Positions 1 through 18,800 of a stretch of DNA of 64,000 nt are shown piece after piece. Made by a program: the position numbers and the translations under genes. The DNA is taken from assembly GCA_033032175.1 (NCBI GenBank), contig CM065307.1, positions 9,300,001 through 9,364,000 on the forward strand, in the 5' to 3' direction. Below the pieces are notes generated by a model. The model saw nothing but the letters and a program-made list of their open reading frames with translations. It was not told the DNA's origin and did no database searches. Numbering within the stretch: the stretch's first letter is position 1; every line of letters begins with the position of its first letter. The DNA comes from Saturnia japonica (taxonomy: Eukaryota; Arthropoda; Insecta; Lepidoptera; Saturniidae).

Positions 1-645
1 TTATCAAAAGCATTTAATTATGTGTTCTATAGTACATTTTTTGGGAATATACGTACTGAGTGTAGTCTTGAAACTTATAACCTTAGATTCTAATTATTCT
101 ATTCGAAAATTAATAGTTTTATTAGAAAAAAAAAATCAGTAATGTCTAAAATAGACGTGTGGGTTCTGGCTTGCGCTTCGACATCCTACAGTTACACCAT
201 TTGTACCTATCCCCAGTTTATGACGCTCTGAGTGCTGGAAATTAATAATAATAATGAATTAAGTTTAAAATCTTGCTACACTCTACTTATTACAAATTAT
301 GTAGCTAATAATTTCGTTCACTTTTTATTTATTTCTTACAAAATATTTAAAATTATTTCCCAAATACTAATTTAATAAATTAGAAAATTGCGCTGATAGG
401 TCGCGCGTTCGATTTCCGCCCATCAAGACTTTTGTGTGTTAAGCTTAATTGTCAGTTTTATAAAATGTTTATACATATATGTATGTATGTCAGATATTTA
501 GTTACCAAAATAAAAGCTTTACTTAGTTGGCAATAAAATGGCCATGTGTGAAGTAATGCCATTTATTTCCTTTAATGAACTGCTGTAATGAATATTAGCG
601 TTAAAGTAAAGTAGCTAGCTATGCAGGCTACAGAATAAGAAATAC
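1..645. other. Non-coding: 3' part of the EF1-alpha locus (intron)
   Basis: No exon of the EF1-alpha C-terminal third can be recognised here, so this is read as the intron that follows the 646-761 exon. It is AT-rich. Around 385-425 there is a tRNA-like B-box motif (GCGCGTTCGATTTCCGC), which looks like a SINE remnant and not a tRNA gene, because no cloverleaf can be completed around it. Short 'atgtatgt' repeats lie near 477-490. Confidence 0.5.
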
Positions 646-7816
<7,171 letters not shown>

Positions 7817-7880
7817 CTTTGCAGTCGCAGTGACGATTTTCAGCAGATTTCGAGCATGCGCCGTAGACAGTTTGCCCGGG
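7817..7880 (-). other. Candidate untranslated first exon of EF1-alpha
   Basis: On the minus strand this small GC-richer block ends in GACTGCAAAG followed by a good donor, GTGAGC (7816-7811). The EF1-alpha start codon is preceded by an acceptor with no upstream coding exon, so a 5' UTR exon must exist somewhere above 4858. This is the best-looking donor I noticed on the correct strand. The upstream limit is a guess. Confidence 0.25.
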
Positions 7881-8421
7881 AATTGCAATCAATAAAATCA
7901 AATTCGGTCCTATTAATTACAGGCCAGTCTAAAATATCATAAGTCTTAACAAAACAGTTTATTATTATTTATTTTTCTATTTATTATCAAATAACTAATT
8001 TGATAATTGTACACATCTATGGTTGATTTAATAATCAATATAATATTACCTACTTGTAATCGGAAACACTCTTATTTGTTTTTGGACTTTGTACAACTGC
8101 ATCTTTCATGCGAAGAGGTTTAGGTTTTGTAATTTTGTAGCTATTTATCGAAAACCTTTATGATGGGGCTTACATGAATTGATATCTAATTATACGTAAA
8201 TCTATTATAAAATTCGTCATTCTTTGGTGGTATCTATTACTTGGTTCATAAGGAAACTACTCATCATATTGTAGTATCCTGTAAAAACTACTATTTACTA
8301 ATGGTGTCGTCAGCGCATTGTGCTGTGCCTCATTCATGATAGAACGTGTTCGGGCTGAACAAAAATTGAGATTGTATTTAGCTTACAAGAATTCCGACAA
8401 TTATTATCACACGTCGTGTGA

Positions 8422-9135
8422 ATTTAGGGTTGCCACCCGTACTATATTTTAGTCAATTGTACTATATATTATAGAAAAATAATATAGTACGAAAAATACT
8501 ATATTTTCATCGCTAATTCAAATGTTGCGCTTATTACCCGACTGCGATAAAGGAGGGTTATGTTTTTCGAGCGTATTGTATTTATATAAGTATGTATGTT
8601 TATTTCTTTGACACGTCTTAATTTATTGTGAGAGTGACATAGGCTATATAATTTAACCCAAGTACATCGTCTGGAAATCAAATAAAAAACAAAAATAGAA
8701 AAATATTTTGATTGTTGTGTTTTTGTTGCAGTCGTGTTTTTTGTTTCCTTTTTAATAATTTATTTTATATTCTTTTGTTAAATGAAAAAGAAGGTCAAAT
8801 TGTCATTGAAATTTACATTCATTTTGTTTCAAGTTTCTCAAGTTCATTTTAGGTGTTTACAATATTATGAAAAAATTTAAAGTACGAATTAGAACAGCGC
8901 AAAATGGATAACTTATTTGTATACGACACAAACAGAAAAATTAATAGAATAAAAGAAAAATCACATACATGAACCCTGTAAAATTTCACTTCTTTTTTGG
9001 GCAGTTACTCAATAATGATTAAAAATAAATGTGTACCGTACCTACTATATTTTTTTCAAAATGTCCCAAAAAACTATATAATTTTGCAGTTTTTTTAATA
9101 TACTATATTTTTCCCAAAAAAAGGTGGCAAACCTA
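8422..9135. mobile_element. Non-autonomous TIR element, hAT-like (about 0.71 kb)
   Basis: The ends are inverted repeats: AGGGTTGCCACC at 8426-8437 and GGTGGCAAACCT at 9123-9134. The inner flanks also match in inverted form (actatattttt-type blocks). A 7-bp direct repeat, CGTGTGA, flanks it at 8415-8421 and 9136-9142, which fits a target-site duplication. No transposase can be read inside. The (C)AGGGTTGCCA end is typical of hAT elements; the class call rests on that and on the short duplication. Confidence 0.65.
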
Positions 9136-10370
9136 CGTGTGATATTAATAACCTAATTTTTTACTAATTTTGTTATTTAATATGTTTTAATTTTAAATAA
9201 TATATTATTCAGTCAGGAATGTCACCACGTCACCAGGGCATCAAAAGCAGGCCGGGCCAGAGCCCTATTATTATTGACCTGGGGGGCCACGGGAAGACTT
9301 CGATTCAAAACTGTTTTATAGGCCACCAGGGACTGGTATTATACAGAAATGTTAAAAGAGTGAAGTGAGTAGAAATACAACAACCGAGTCGGCTCGGTTC
9401 TGGTGTGTTGTAAAATACATAGAATTTATTTATGGATTTCTTTACTTTGTTATGGTTGTCCTAAACTTGACCAAAATAAATACAGAATAAACTAATAAAA
9501 TGGGTATTTTTGCAGATAAAATAAAATAATTTTGCGTTTGATTTCTACAAAAAATACCTAGAAGAAGACAATTTTCGCAAGAAGATTGATTTGTGCGTTT
9601 GGCAGTACTTATAAATGCGAACAGTTCTTTTCATTGTGAAAGTTAATAAATCAACACATCGTACAAGACTGACTGACGATAATTTAGAAAATTCTTTACG
9701 TCTTTGTATCAGTGGAATTAATCCAAATATCGATGGATTAGTTTCCCAAATTCAAGTTCAAGTGTCTCATTGATTTCGGTGTAGTTAACTTTCGTGCAAA
9801 TTTAACTATTTAATTATAATGTACTTACCGTTTTTTCAAATTTCATTTTGTTATTTTAATAAATTGTACTATAATAACATTGTCGTTTTTTTCATGTCTA
9901 ATATCTATCGAAAAAAATATTATCACTACTTTAAAATGCTAACTTTAAAATACTTTAAACTACTTATAAACGCGGCCCGCGAACGTTTTTGCACACTAAA
10001 GTTTGGCCCTCAACATGTCAAAGGTTGTCCATACCTGATCTATATCAAACATTTTAGTCCGGCGGATAACCTAATACACATATGACACATTGTTTAAGAG
10101 AAAATGAAAAATAAAAATAATTTTTACTTATTTTTATTCTAAAGAGCAAAATTTTAATTCATAAAATTGTCTTTATAATGAATCTTTTGTTCGTAAAAAA
10201 ATAAATATCCACGCCATGTCTAAAAATAATGCTTATAAACCACTTCATTCTTTGTCACAAAATACCTTATTGTGGCTTATAAGTATTTAAGAGATAGGCA
10301 TATTCTATCGCTGACTTTTTTTAGATATACTAAGGACCAATATTATTGTAGAACATTGTATGTTTGTATC
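9136..10370. other. AT-rich intergenic stretch with repeat debris
   Basis: No gene is recognised. A GC-rich patch at about 9230-9345 and a patch at about 9970-10075 (cgcggcccgcgaacg, then cctgatctatatcaaacat) stand out in base composition and look like fragments of dispersed repeats. Confidence 0.35.
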
Positions 10371-10374
10371 ATTA

Positions 10375-11066
10375 ATTATACGCCAGCGCACACGGATAAA
10401 GCAGTTCGGGATGGCCTCGATTTCAGACTTACGTAACAAAAATCAATATTTTAAGGCTATCTGAGAGTTGTAGCCTAATCTTAAATAGCCTATACTATTC
10501 CTTGTGAGTTTGGCTATCATATACAACAAGAATTTTTCGAGTTCCAGAGATAAGCATGTTTAAACAAATAAACAAAAAACATCCGCTTTATTATAATACT
10601 AGCTGTGCCCGCGGCTTCACTCACGTGTACTACAGAATGCCATCGATCGGGCACACGCGCGAATCTTATCTCCCTGCTTCCGGCTATTTTAAAGACAAAA
10701 ATGCTTAGTGTGGGTGTTCCTTAAAAGATAAATATATACTCTCGGTGACTTTTTTCTAGGTATTTTTAATGTCTACAATTATTTAGTACATTAATTTGCT
10801 ATATCTCTTATGGTTTACTCAGCCGTAAGCCATTTAAGCACCTGAATTGATTCACCGTGACCAGTATTTTATTATTTGTGCGGAACCCTATTTTTTTCCT
10901 CTAAAATAAAAGTAGCCTAAGTTACTCCCTATAAAATCAGCTATCTACAAGTGAAAGTTCCGTCAAAATCGGTTCAACCGTTTCGGAGATTACCCGAAAC
11001 AGACACAAAAAGCTGGTATTTTGACATAACAAACAGACACTTCAATTTTATTAATTGTATAGATAA
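10375..11066 (+). repeat. Two adjoining dispersed repeats
   Basis: The unit at 10380-10595 (cacacggataaagcagttcggga... to tccgctttattataat) is repeated at 36990-37240 in the same orientation and at 59430-59680 inverted. It is followed directly by an agctgtgcccgcgg-family copy (10603-11066), related to 3930-4430. Both lack coding capacity. Confidence 0.65.
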
Positions 11067-11124
11067 ATAAATATATAGGTATTGATTCTGTAAACATAGT
11101 GGAAACTAACTACCGTAAAAAATT

Positions 11125-11300
11125 AAAAAAAGGGTTCTTGCAGAATCTATGTTATAGGTTGGTATGCACGTATGTATGTAATGATGTATGTAGGGAGCTA
11201 AGTGATTGCAAGGGCAGTTACCTGTATAGCGCGAGCAGCTGCATGACTCAAGGGTTCCACACCGAGGGAACGAACGTAGGCTTGAGTTGTCGCAAGAGAG
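11125..11300 (+). repeat. Dispersed repeat, copy 1 (copy 2 at 35831-36000)
   Basis: Similar blocks in both copies include 'gggttcttgcagaatctatg / ggtcctttacagaacctatg', 'tgtatgtagggagctaagtg' and 'cttcacaccgagg(g)aacg'. It is probably a SINE or the tail of a LINE. No RNA gene structure could be confirmed. Confidence 0.5.
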
Positions 11301-12842
11301 GGAGGACGTGACAGGTTGTAAAAACAATCGAGTTGTTTGATGTTCATCTTTATACAAACACTGAGCCTCCGAAGCGTTCAAATTCAATGGTTGAGCCAGG
11401 CGAAAGCAGCGCCTGGTTTTGACAATCCGGGAAGAAATCTCGACTCGACAACATTGTTGCTCCGAACCAGACTCTCAAAGTTACGAAATATATTAATTAC
11501 CTCGTTCAAAGGTTTACTACCTAAGTACAGAGTAGCATCATATGCAGATTTTCTTCTTTGTTTTAATAGTAGCTCGGCATATTAACGTTACTGTCCCTGA
11601 TGGTGAGTACAGTACAATCTAAACACAACGGCGACCACCGTCTCATTGGTTGTTTAAAATCTGGATGTTTGATACACTGGATTACATGATTAAAAACGCA
11701 AATCAGAAAACGTCACCGCATCGTTCAATAAATAGCCACGGTTGAGTGTTATTAAGATATCTTGTGAATAAGTGGCTCTAAAATTATTATTGAGTGTAGA
11801 AATTGTGACTATGAAATTGTATAGGCGCAGAAGAAATATCATAAATGAAATTCTATTATATCAATATTGCACATGATACCTCTAACCTTAATTTTTATTT
11901 ATTGAACGATGACGTCATATGTGTTTACTTGACGTAATGCTGTGTTTATGATGCATTTTTAATAAATATTTTTAACTAAATTAAAAAATACTTTTAAAGA
12001 TGTAATAATGATTAAACAAATGTCAAATTTAAAAAGTTTATTTTAGGCTTTAAAATAACATTATATTTTGCCAACACAATATAGCTATTTGTCCAAACAT
12101 GAACTTGTTCTTTGTATGATAATATTCAATACACACACAATATTTAGTTATGGAATGTATCTCTGTTGTACAATATACATTACTTAGGAGATTATTTATC
12201 CAATATTCATTTAATGTACAAATTGTATATATTATTATTTAGTTATGTAATGGGATTTATCTAAGTATTTAGAAATTTATGAAAAGTGTAATCAAGTTAA
12301 CTGTTAGCAACAAACTGGTAATAGCGATAGCATATTAATAAAACAGGAAGAGAAATATATGAACATAATAATAAATATCGTAGTTTATACAAAGTATTTT
12401 TATTGTTATGGCCACAAAGGTGCTGCTTGTAATTCATAATTCTATAATTTGTAATGGTATATTTATTTTCTTAAAAACTACAATATAAACTGTATATACC
12501 TATTTTTTAATAACTTATTATAATTTTTTGCCAATTAGCAAGGCTAGATAGAGACTTCGCAAGATTTCATTTTGTCAGTTTTAAAATAATTCATTATAAG
12601 ACAACAAAAATATGCCGTCTTTTTTGTATTACGCAGAAGTCTCATAATGTTTAAACCAAAAATAAATGTCATGTTATTGAATATTTATATTTAATTTACA
12701 ATAAATAACCATCAAACCAAATTTATTTTCACATTGTAGGAATAGGTACATATATATTTAAAAATAACACTGTAATCACAGATAATAATATTTATAGTTA
12801 CAGATTAAAAATAGATGATTTCCAGTAAATACAAATAAGCAT
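11301..12842. other. Downstream region and probable 3' UTR of the golgin gene
   Basis: No coding exon is seen. The stretch just below 12843 on the minus strand should hold the golgin 3' UTR. Several TTTATT (AATAAA on the minus strand) sites occur between about 11,900 and 12,730, so the true polyadenylation site cannot be chosen by eye. Confidence 0.4.
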
Positions 12843-15800
12843 TTACTTTCCTCCAGGCCACGGTAAGTAGCTTCCCCATCCTTTACTTGGATTAGGGTCT
12901 AAACCTTGAAAGAAAGAAAATTATGTAGTGTATAACAAATAATAACAAAAAATTAAGAACGTTACTTTTATCTCAGTTTTCGAATATATCTAAAACGTCT
13001 CGATACAACCGTTACAAAAAATCTAATAATTTCTTTTAAGGGCCGATTTTTCAATCAACATACAACTTTATTTACTTTACAGGTTTTCCTTACATTATCT
13101 GTCAAAACGTCAATATTATTCCTCAGATAAGTTATTTGACGATTGAAAAATCGGCCCTAAGTGAAAAATTCTTATCTTAACTGCTCTAACGATTTGGATA
13201 AAATTTGTTTTTAGATATGAGTTTTTTCCAAGTTTACCTATAAAGGAGTTTTTTCTTGTAAAACAGTGAGCATAGCTCGGTACATCATATGTATTTTTAA
13301 TAATAGATATAATCCTTTGAAGATTTAAGATTAATTGAGATCATTACACCTATCAACTGTACGATAAATATTCGATCCAATAATTTAATTAAAAATTAAA
13401 TTACCTTTTGCGATAGCCTGTAATTTTTGCGTTTCCTCCGTCGTTAAGGTTAATATCTTTTGAAGTACTGGTACGAGTCGACTGCGCTCGTCACCCGGAG
13501 GCAGTGTCAGGAACTAATACAAAAAAATAATTAGAACAATTGTTTGAGGATGCAGGTTCTGTTGTGTTTCTTGTCAGAATCGTATTCACAGAGTGCGAGT
13601 TTGGCTGATAAGTGATAAGTCTGCGTTATGTCGCGATTGCAAGTCAAACATTGAATTATATAGCAAATGCAACGCTTTCAAATCAGTATATATGCAATGA
13701 AATATACAGCCATAACTTGAGGCTCTTTTGGCTCTGTCGCGTTTGTAAGTCAGAATGCATATGTCATAGACTGATATGTCAGCATGCATTATGTCGCGAT
13801 TGAAATCAAATATGGAATTATATAGCAAATGCAATACTTTAAAATTAGTAAAGCATACCTTGAGTGTCACATTCTTCATATACTCAGTGTTGTGAGCATT
13901 CTGAGTAGAACCACGTAAGCGGCGTAATTCTCCCTTCAACAGCTCACTGAGCTGCGCCATACGCGCACATTCACGTTCAGACTCCGACAGTAACACTGTT
14001 ATGTGTTTCACCCTGTTATTGCAAATAACGTTTTAGGTTACCGTACTAACAACAAAAATAATTCAAGTAATTCAGGCTACCTCCATAGTGAAGTATTCGA
14101 GATTCCTAATTTAAAACGGGTATGTTTAAGGCTTGGTAATTGGTAAGGCATACTCAAAAAAAAGAATATGCAATGGGTTCTTATTCTTTTGGGCATGCAA
14201 TAAAGCTCTATGCACACAATTAACATTTTATTTATTTTTTATAAGTTTAGCATTTTGGCCACAATCTCTCACCTGATGTTAAGTGACGACATGGCCCGAG
14301 ATAGTAACCCGCTAAGTCTAGTGGGAGGACTTGCTTCTAAGTGCAGCTGCCGGAACATATCTATACGTTCTTGGTGACAGATTTTCAACTTGAGAGTTGT
14401 GGCTAGCCAGATGGGCATTATAAAAAGCCCGACCACCGTGCTTTGATTTCATCACGATGTTTTCCTTCACCGAAAGCTCATGCTCATTGCAGAGGATTCG
14501 AACTCATGTCGATCGACACGATGTCACTACCGCTGAGCTATCATTGCTTCAAAACAGAGACTAAAAAGGTATTCTGAAAGCAATGCTCTACATAGAGTTT
14601 AGACCCAGCATACATCTTTCTCGTGCATACCTGGAAGACTGGTAGAAAGCCTATGGATGACTTGACGAAACTCTGAAAAAATTAAATAAATAATCAAACG
14701 CAAAAGAGTGGAGTGGAGGTAGGGTTTCTGGTCGAGAATTCTGAGGAAATTTGGCCGCACTCGAGTCGAGAAATCAAGGATTCCAGGGAAATCCCATATT
14801 TCTGCCACTTTTTTTGTGGCTGACTACACTGTTAGCCATTATGGCCCTGAAGTCTCAAGGTCTCAAGGAAGATTCACCGTGACTTGATGGCGAGCGCTTA
14901 AGTAAGTATAGACTAGTGTCGTCCCTTCTTAAGGTGTTTTTAGAATGCACAATCTGACGCGACTATGTTTGGTGTGGGGAGAGGGCCATAGCCGCAAGAT
15001 TATCCGCTATTGGTCAGATCGTGATAGAAGAGCAACCAATTCAGCCAAATAAAATACAATTCAAATCTTCAGTTTAAAAGAATGTTATATTTGAACTTCA
15101 ACATAAGCAGTCTGTTGGCGAAAGGAATTGTATCGATTTTAATGACAGACGAAATCTTAACTTGATTTCTTTAATCAGATACCTACACAACCAAACATCA
15201 TTTCAGAATGATACCAAAAGAACTATATATGTTATTGTATTAAAACGGTTTTGATCACATAAACAGAAAAACTAAATAATAGGTTATCCCCCAGATGCTC
15301 AAATGCAACTGAAGAAGACGTCCAAGTGTCCAACCAACCAACTTACCAATACTTTTGACCAGAATTGTAATAGAAAAATAATTTCAGCTCTTTCGAGTCC
15401 ACGAGGAAAAAACCCAAAACAAACCATGAAAATCTATCCTATAAATCTTTAATTACAGTAATAAATAATTCCAGATCCACAAAAAATTAAAGCATATTCT
15501 CGATATCTGTATTTTAAAAGCATATTTTATTAATTTTTTTGCCAAACTGATATAATCAATTGTTTAATATTGAACAAAAATCGATTAATCAATTGAGTAA
15601 CGATTGCTTCTTAGTATTGAATGTAATATCCAGCCAACCGAGCGACGACAGCAAAGAAGAAAATCTATTTCGCGTTTTCCCAGTTTGCGTAGATTGGTAC
15701 ATTGACGCCCTAAAATAGGTAATTTGCGCGAATCTTTGTTATCATCATAAAATCAACCATATATTATGTACTTTCCCTTGGAAATAAACTATCAATAGTT

Positions 15801-18800
15801 CAATTCCCAACTATCGATTAATCGATAGTTAATCAAGGCTTACTCAATACTAGCCGTATCCATTAATTATAAATAGAAATTCTCGGAATCTGTAAAATCT
15901 ATTTAGGAATTTATCATATTTATTTTATCCTTAATATTTCCAAGAACTTTGGCTTAAAATTTTTGGCAACTTTGGATTTATTCCCTTGAAATTCCATCCC
16001 TAATTGCGAAGACGATTAAAATAAATTGAATACCTTTGCTGCTGTGCTTGTAACCTTCGTTTCAAGTCCGAAATCTCCTGCTCTGGCGTCAGAGCTAAGG
16101 AACTAGTATCCAGCGCCTCGTCATCGGGGACCCCTTCCTCTAACAACCTCTCTAGAGGTACTGGAGATCGGCCACCTCCAGAGCCTGTCATGTGAGGTTT
16201 GGACGGCGGTGGACTTGGTGCAGATTCAGAACCCTATAAACAAATAATTAATAAAAATTAATTGTATTAACACATTTAAAGATTATATTTATGAAGCCAA
16301 TGCAACTTTGCAACGTCAATATTTGGAACATTTGACGTCATTCACTGCTAAAAGGTTCAAAGTCTAAAAAATAGTCGATAGGGCTGGGTGGGTAGGACAC
16401 AACAATTGAGCCCGATTGGATCGCGATCACCATACACCCGCCTTAGTGGCACGCTTAGCCTTTTCGCGTTCCGGGATCAGCCATTGGATATCACACATTC
16501 CGTATATTATCGGAATATGGACGTAATTACTGCTACAATAAGTAATAAAGTAAGAACTCTGTATGATTAAGAAATTTCATTTATCAAAACAAAATGACAC
16601 TAAAAATGTAATAAATCCAAAAGTATTATTTTTGTAGTTTCTTGTTTGATGACAACTTTAAATAGGAATGAAAATATTGATTTTTTTTTTGATATATTGT
16701 ATTTTCTTTACCGTTTAGGCAGAGTGGCATTACTGTTTTACTAGATTTTCTTAATACGGGACAATTCTCCTCGAAGACAAAAATTTTTCCTTGGCGACAC
16801 CGAGATGGAGTACCTAATAAAGTGACGTGTCTCTTGCAAAACCGGACTTATAATCACGTTAATAACACGGGATCTTGACTAATAGTTATTATATTTTATT
16901 TCTCTTGTTTTTATTATAATTTAAATAAATAAACTTACCGTTAATAACGTGAAATAGTACATAACTCTAAATTATTTGCTCAACAACTATGAATCACCAA
17001 ATGAAAATAATAAAAAACAATCATTATACAAGCTCAATCGTGGAATCATTATCACTGTAATGTAACATTACAATTTACAACATTGTACATTAAAATCTTT
17101 TTAAGATTGCCATCATATCTAATCTTGAACTCAAAATACTTTACTACATTTACCTATAAATTACATTTTTAGTTATATTAACAATCGAAATAATTGAAAA
17201 TGTTTGAAATAACAGTATTTCATAGTACAAAGAAAATCTTGGTATCGAGATGTTTTCGATAGGAATCCTTTTGATATATAAAATTCAATTCAAAGTTAGG
17301 TTAAATGAAATTAAGGAAAATACGTAGGGAAATGGAGTTCCAATAAAAACGGACCCAATAGATTTAGCATAGGTACAACATAAGCTCAGGTTATGTGCTA
17401 GCAAGCGATTTGTCCCTCGACATCTCTGTACCTATATTAAAATGTACTTTATTAGAAAGAACAACCCAAATTATAGATACTACTAATATGATAAAGCTAG
17501 AGAGCTTGCATGTTTGAATGCAGCAATCGTAGAAACTGCCAATTCGATATGATTTTTCTTTTTTAATCCCGTTTATTGAAAAAGGTTCACGGTACAGTAC
17601 GACCTTAAGGAGATGCGGAGAAATTTAATACTGGTGAAATTGCGGGGCGCAGCTAATAAAATATAATAAAACCCAGTCGGGATAAAATTGGCTAGCCTTT
17701 AAAAGTTTCTTAAGCATGCATCTAATATGATAATACTTTCACATATATTTTATTTATCCTTAAATCAGGGTTATCGTAACACTAACTGTGCCCCACGGTT
17801 TCACTCGTGTTAAATTTATTCAACTAACTCTCCACCGCGCTGCGCCGAAACCAATGCAGGGTGAGTTGGTTTCACTTCCCGTACTTGCCTACAGCTTGAC
17901 AGATTGATTGACGTTCATGGTTACTACTCCGCTCTTCAGGGTCGTAGGCTATAAGGTAAATAGGTTATAAAATACAAAAAGATTTTTTCAATTGTAACCG
18001 ATAGTTCCAGAGATTAGCGCATCAAACAAACAAAGTCTCTAGAGCTATATAAAATTATAGTATAGGTAATATGACTATTGGCGAAATGAATATGATTGAA
18101 GCATCATAAATTATTAGAAAACAGCGAGTTTTTGCAAACAGATGGAGCCGGTTATATAATGACTAACCATATAATATGCCGACGAAATATATAAATACAG
18201 AGGTACTTACAGAAATACAAATAGCATTTATTGATGTGTACACGTAGTCAACTTACCTCTCCCTCTTCTCGAGGTATCATGGATACGTTAATATCCATTT
18301 CTCCGTCGCTGCTATCATCTTTAGGTGTAACGGGTAAAATATATTGGCTGGAGCTTGCTTCGACGACCGGCATAATCGTTTTACCAACTTTCGTGGTGTC
18401 TTGAGCAGTTATTAATTGCATTTTTAAACTATCGATTTCTTTTTTATATTTGGCTTCTAGTTCAGTTATCTGCGTCTTGTAGCATTGTGTGAGTGTTGAA
18501 GCCTGTCCACAAATGAATTATTGCACTAACAAATTTTCTAATTGTCAAAATGACTGCCTACAGCTACAGAGATTAAACACTGAAAGAAGTCTATAATTAA
18601 AAAAAGAGAACAAATTGTTATTGCTTGATACAATTAGATGTAATATCTAACATTACAATCTAGATAATTCTGAAAAAGGTAGTAAATATGAATATTAGAT
18701 TACAAAATATGGTCTATATTAATGTGAGACAAAAGTTCATGTTGGAATACTAAAATAGCTAAAGAAAATGTATTAACTTTTAACTTTTATTTTTGTTTAA

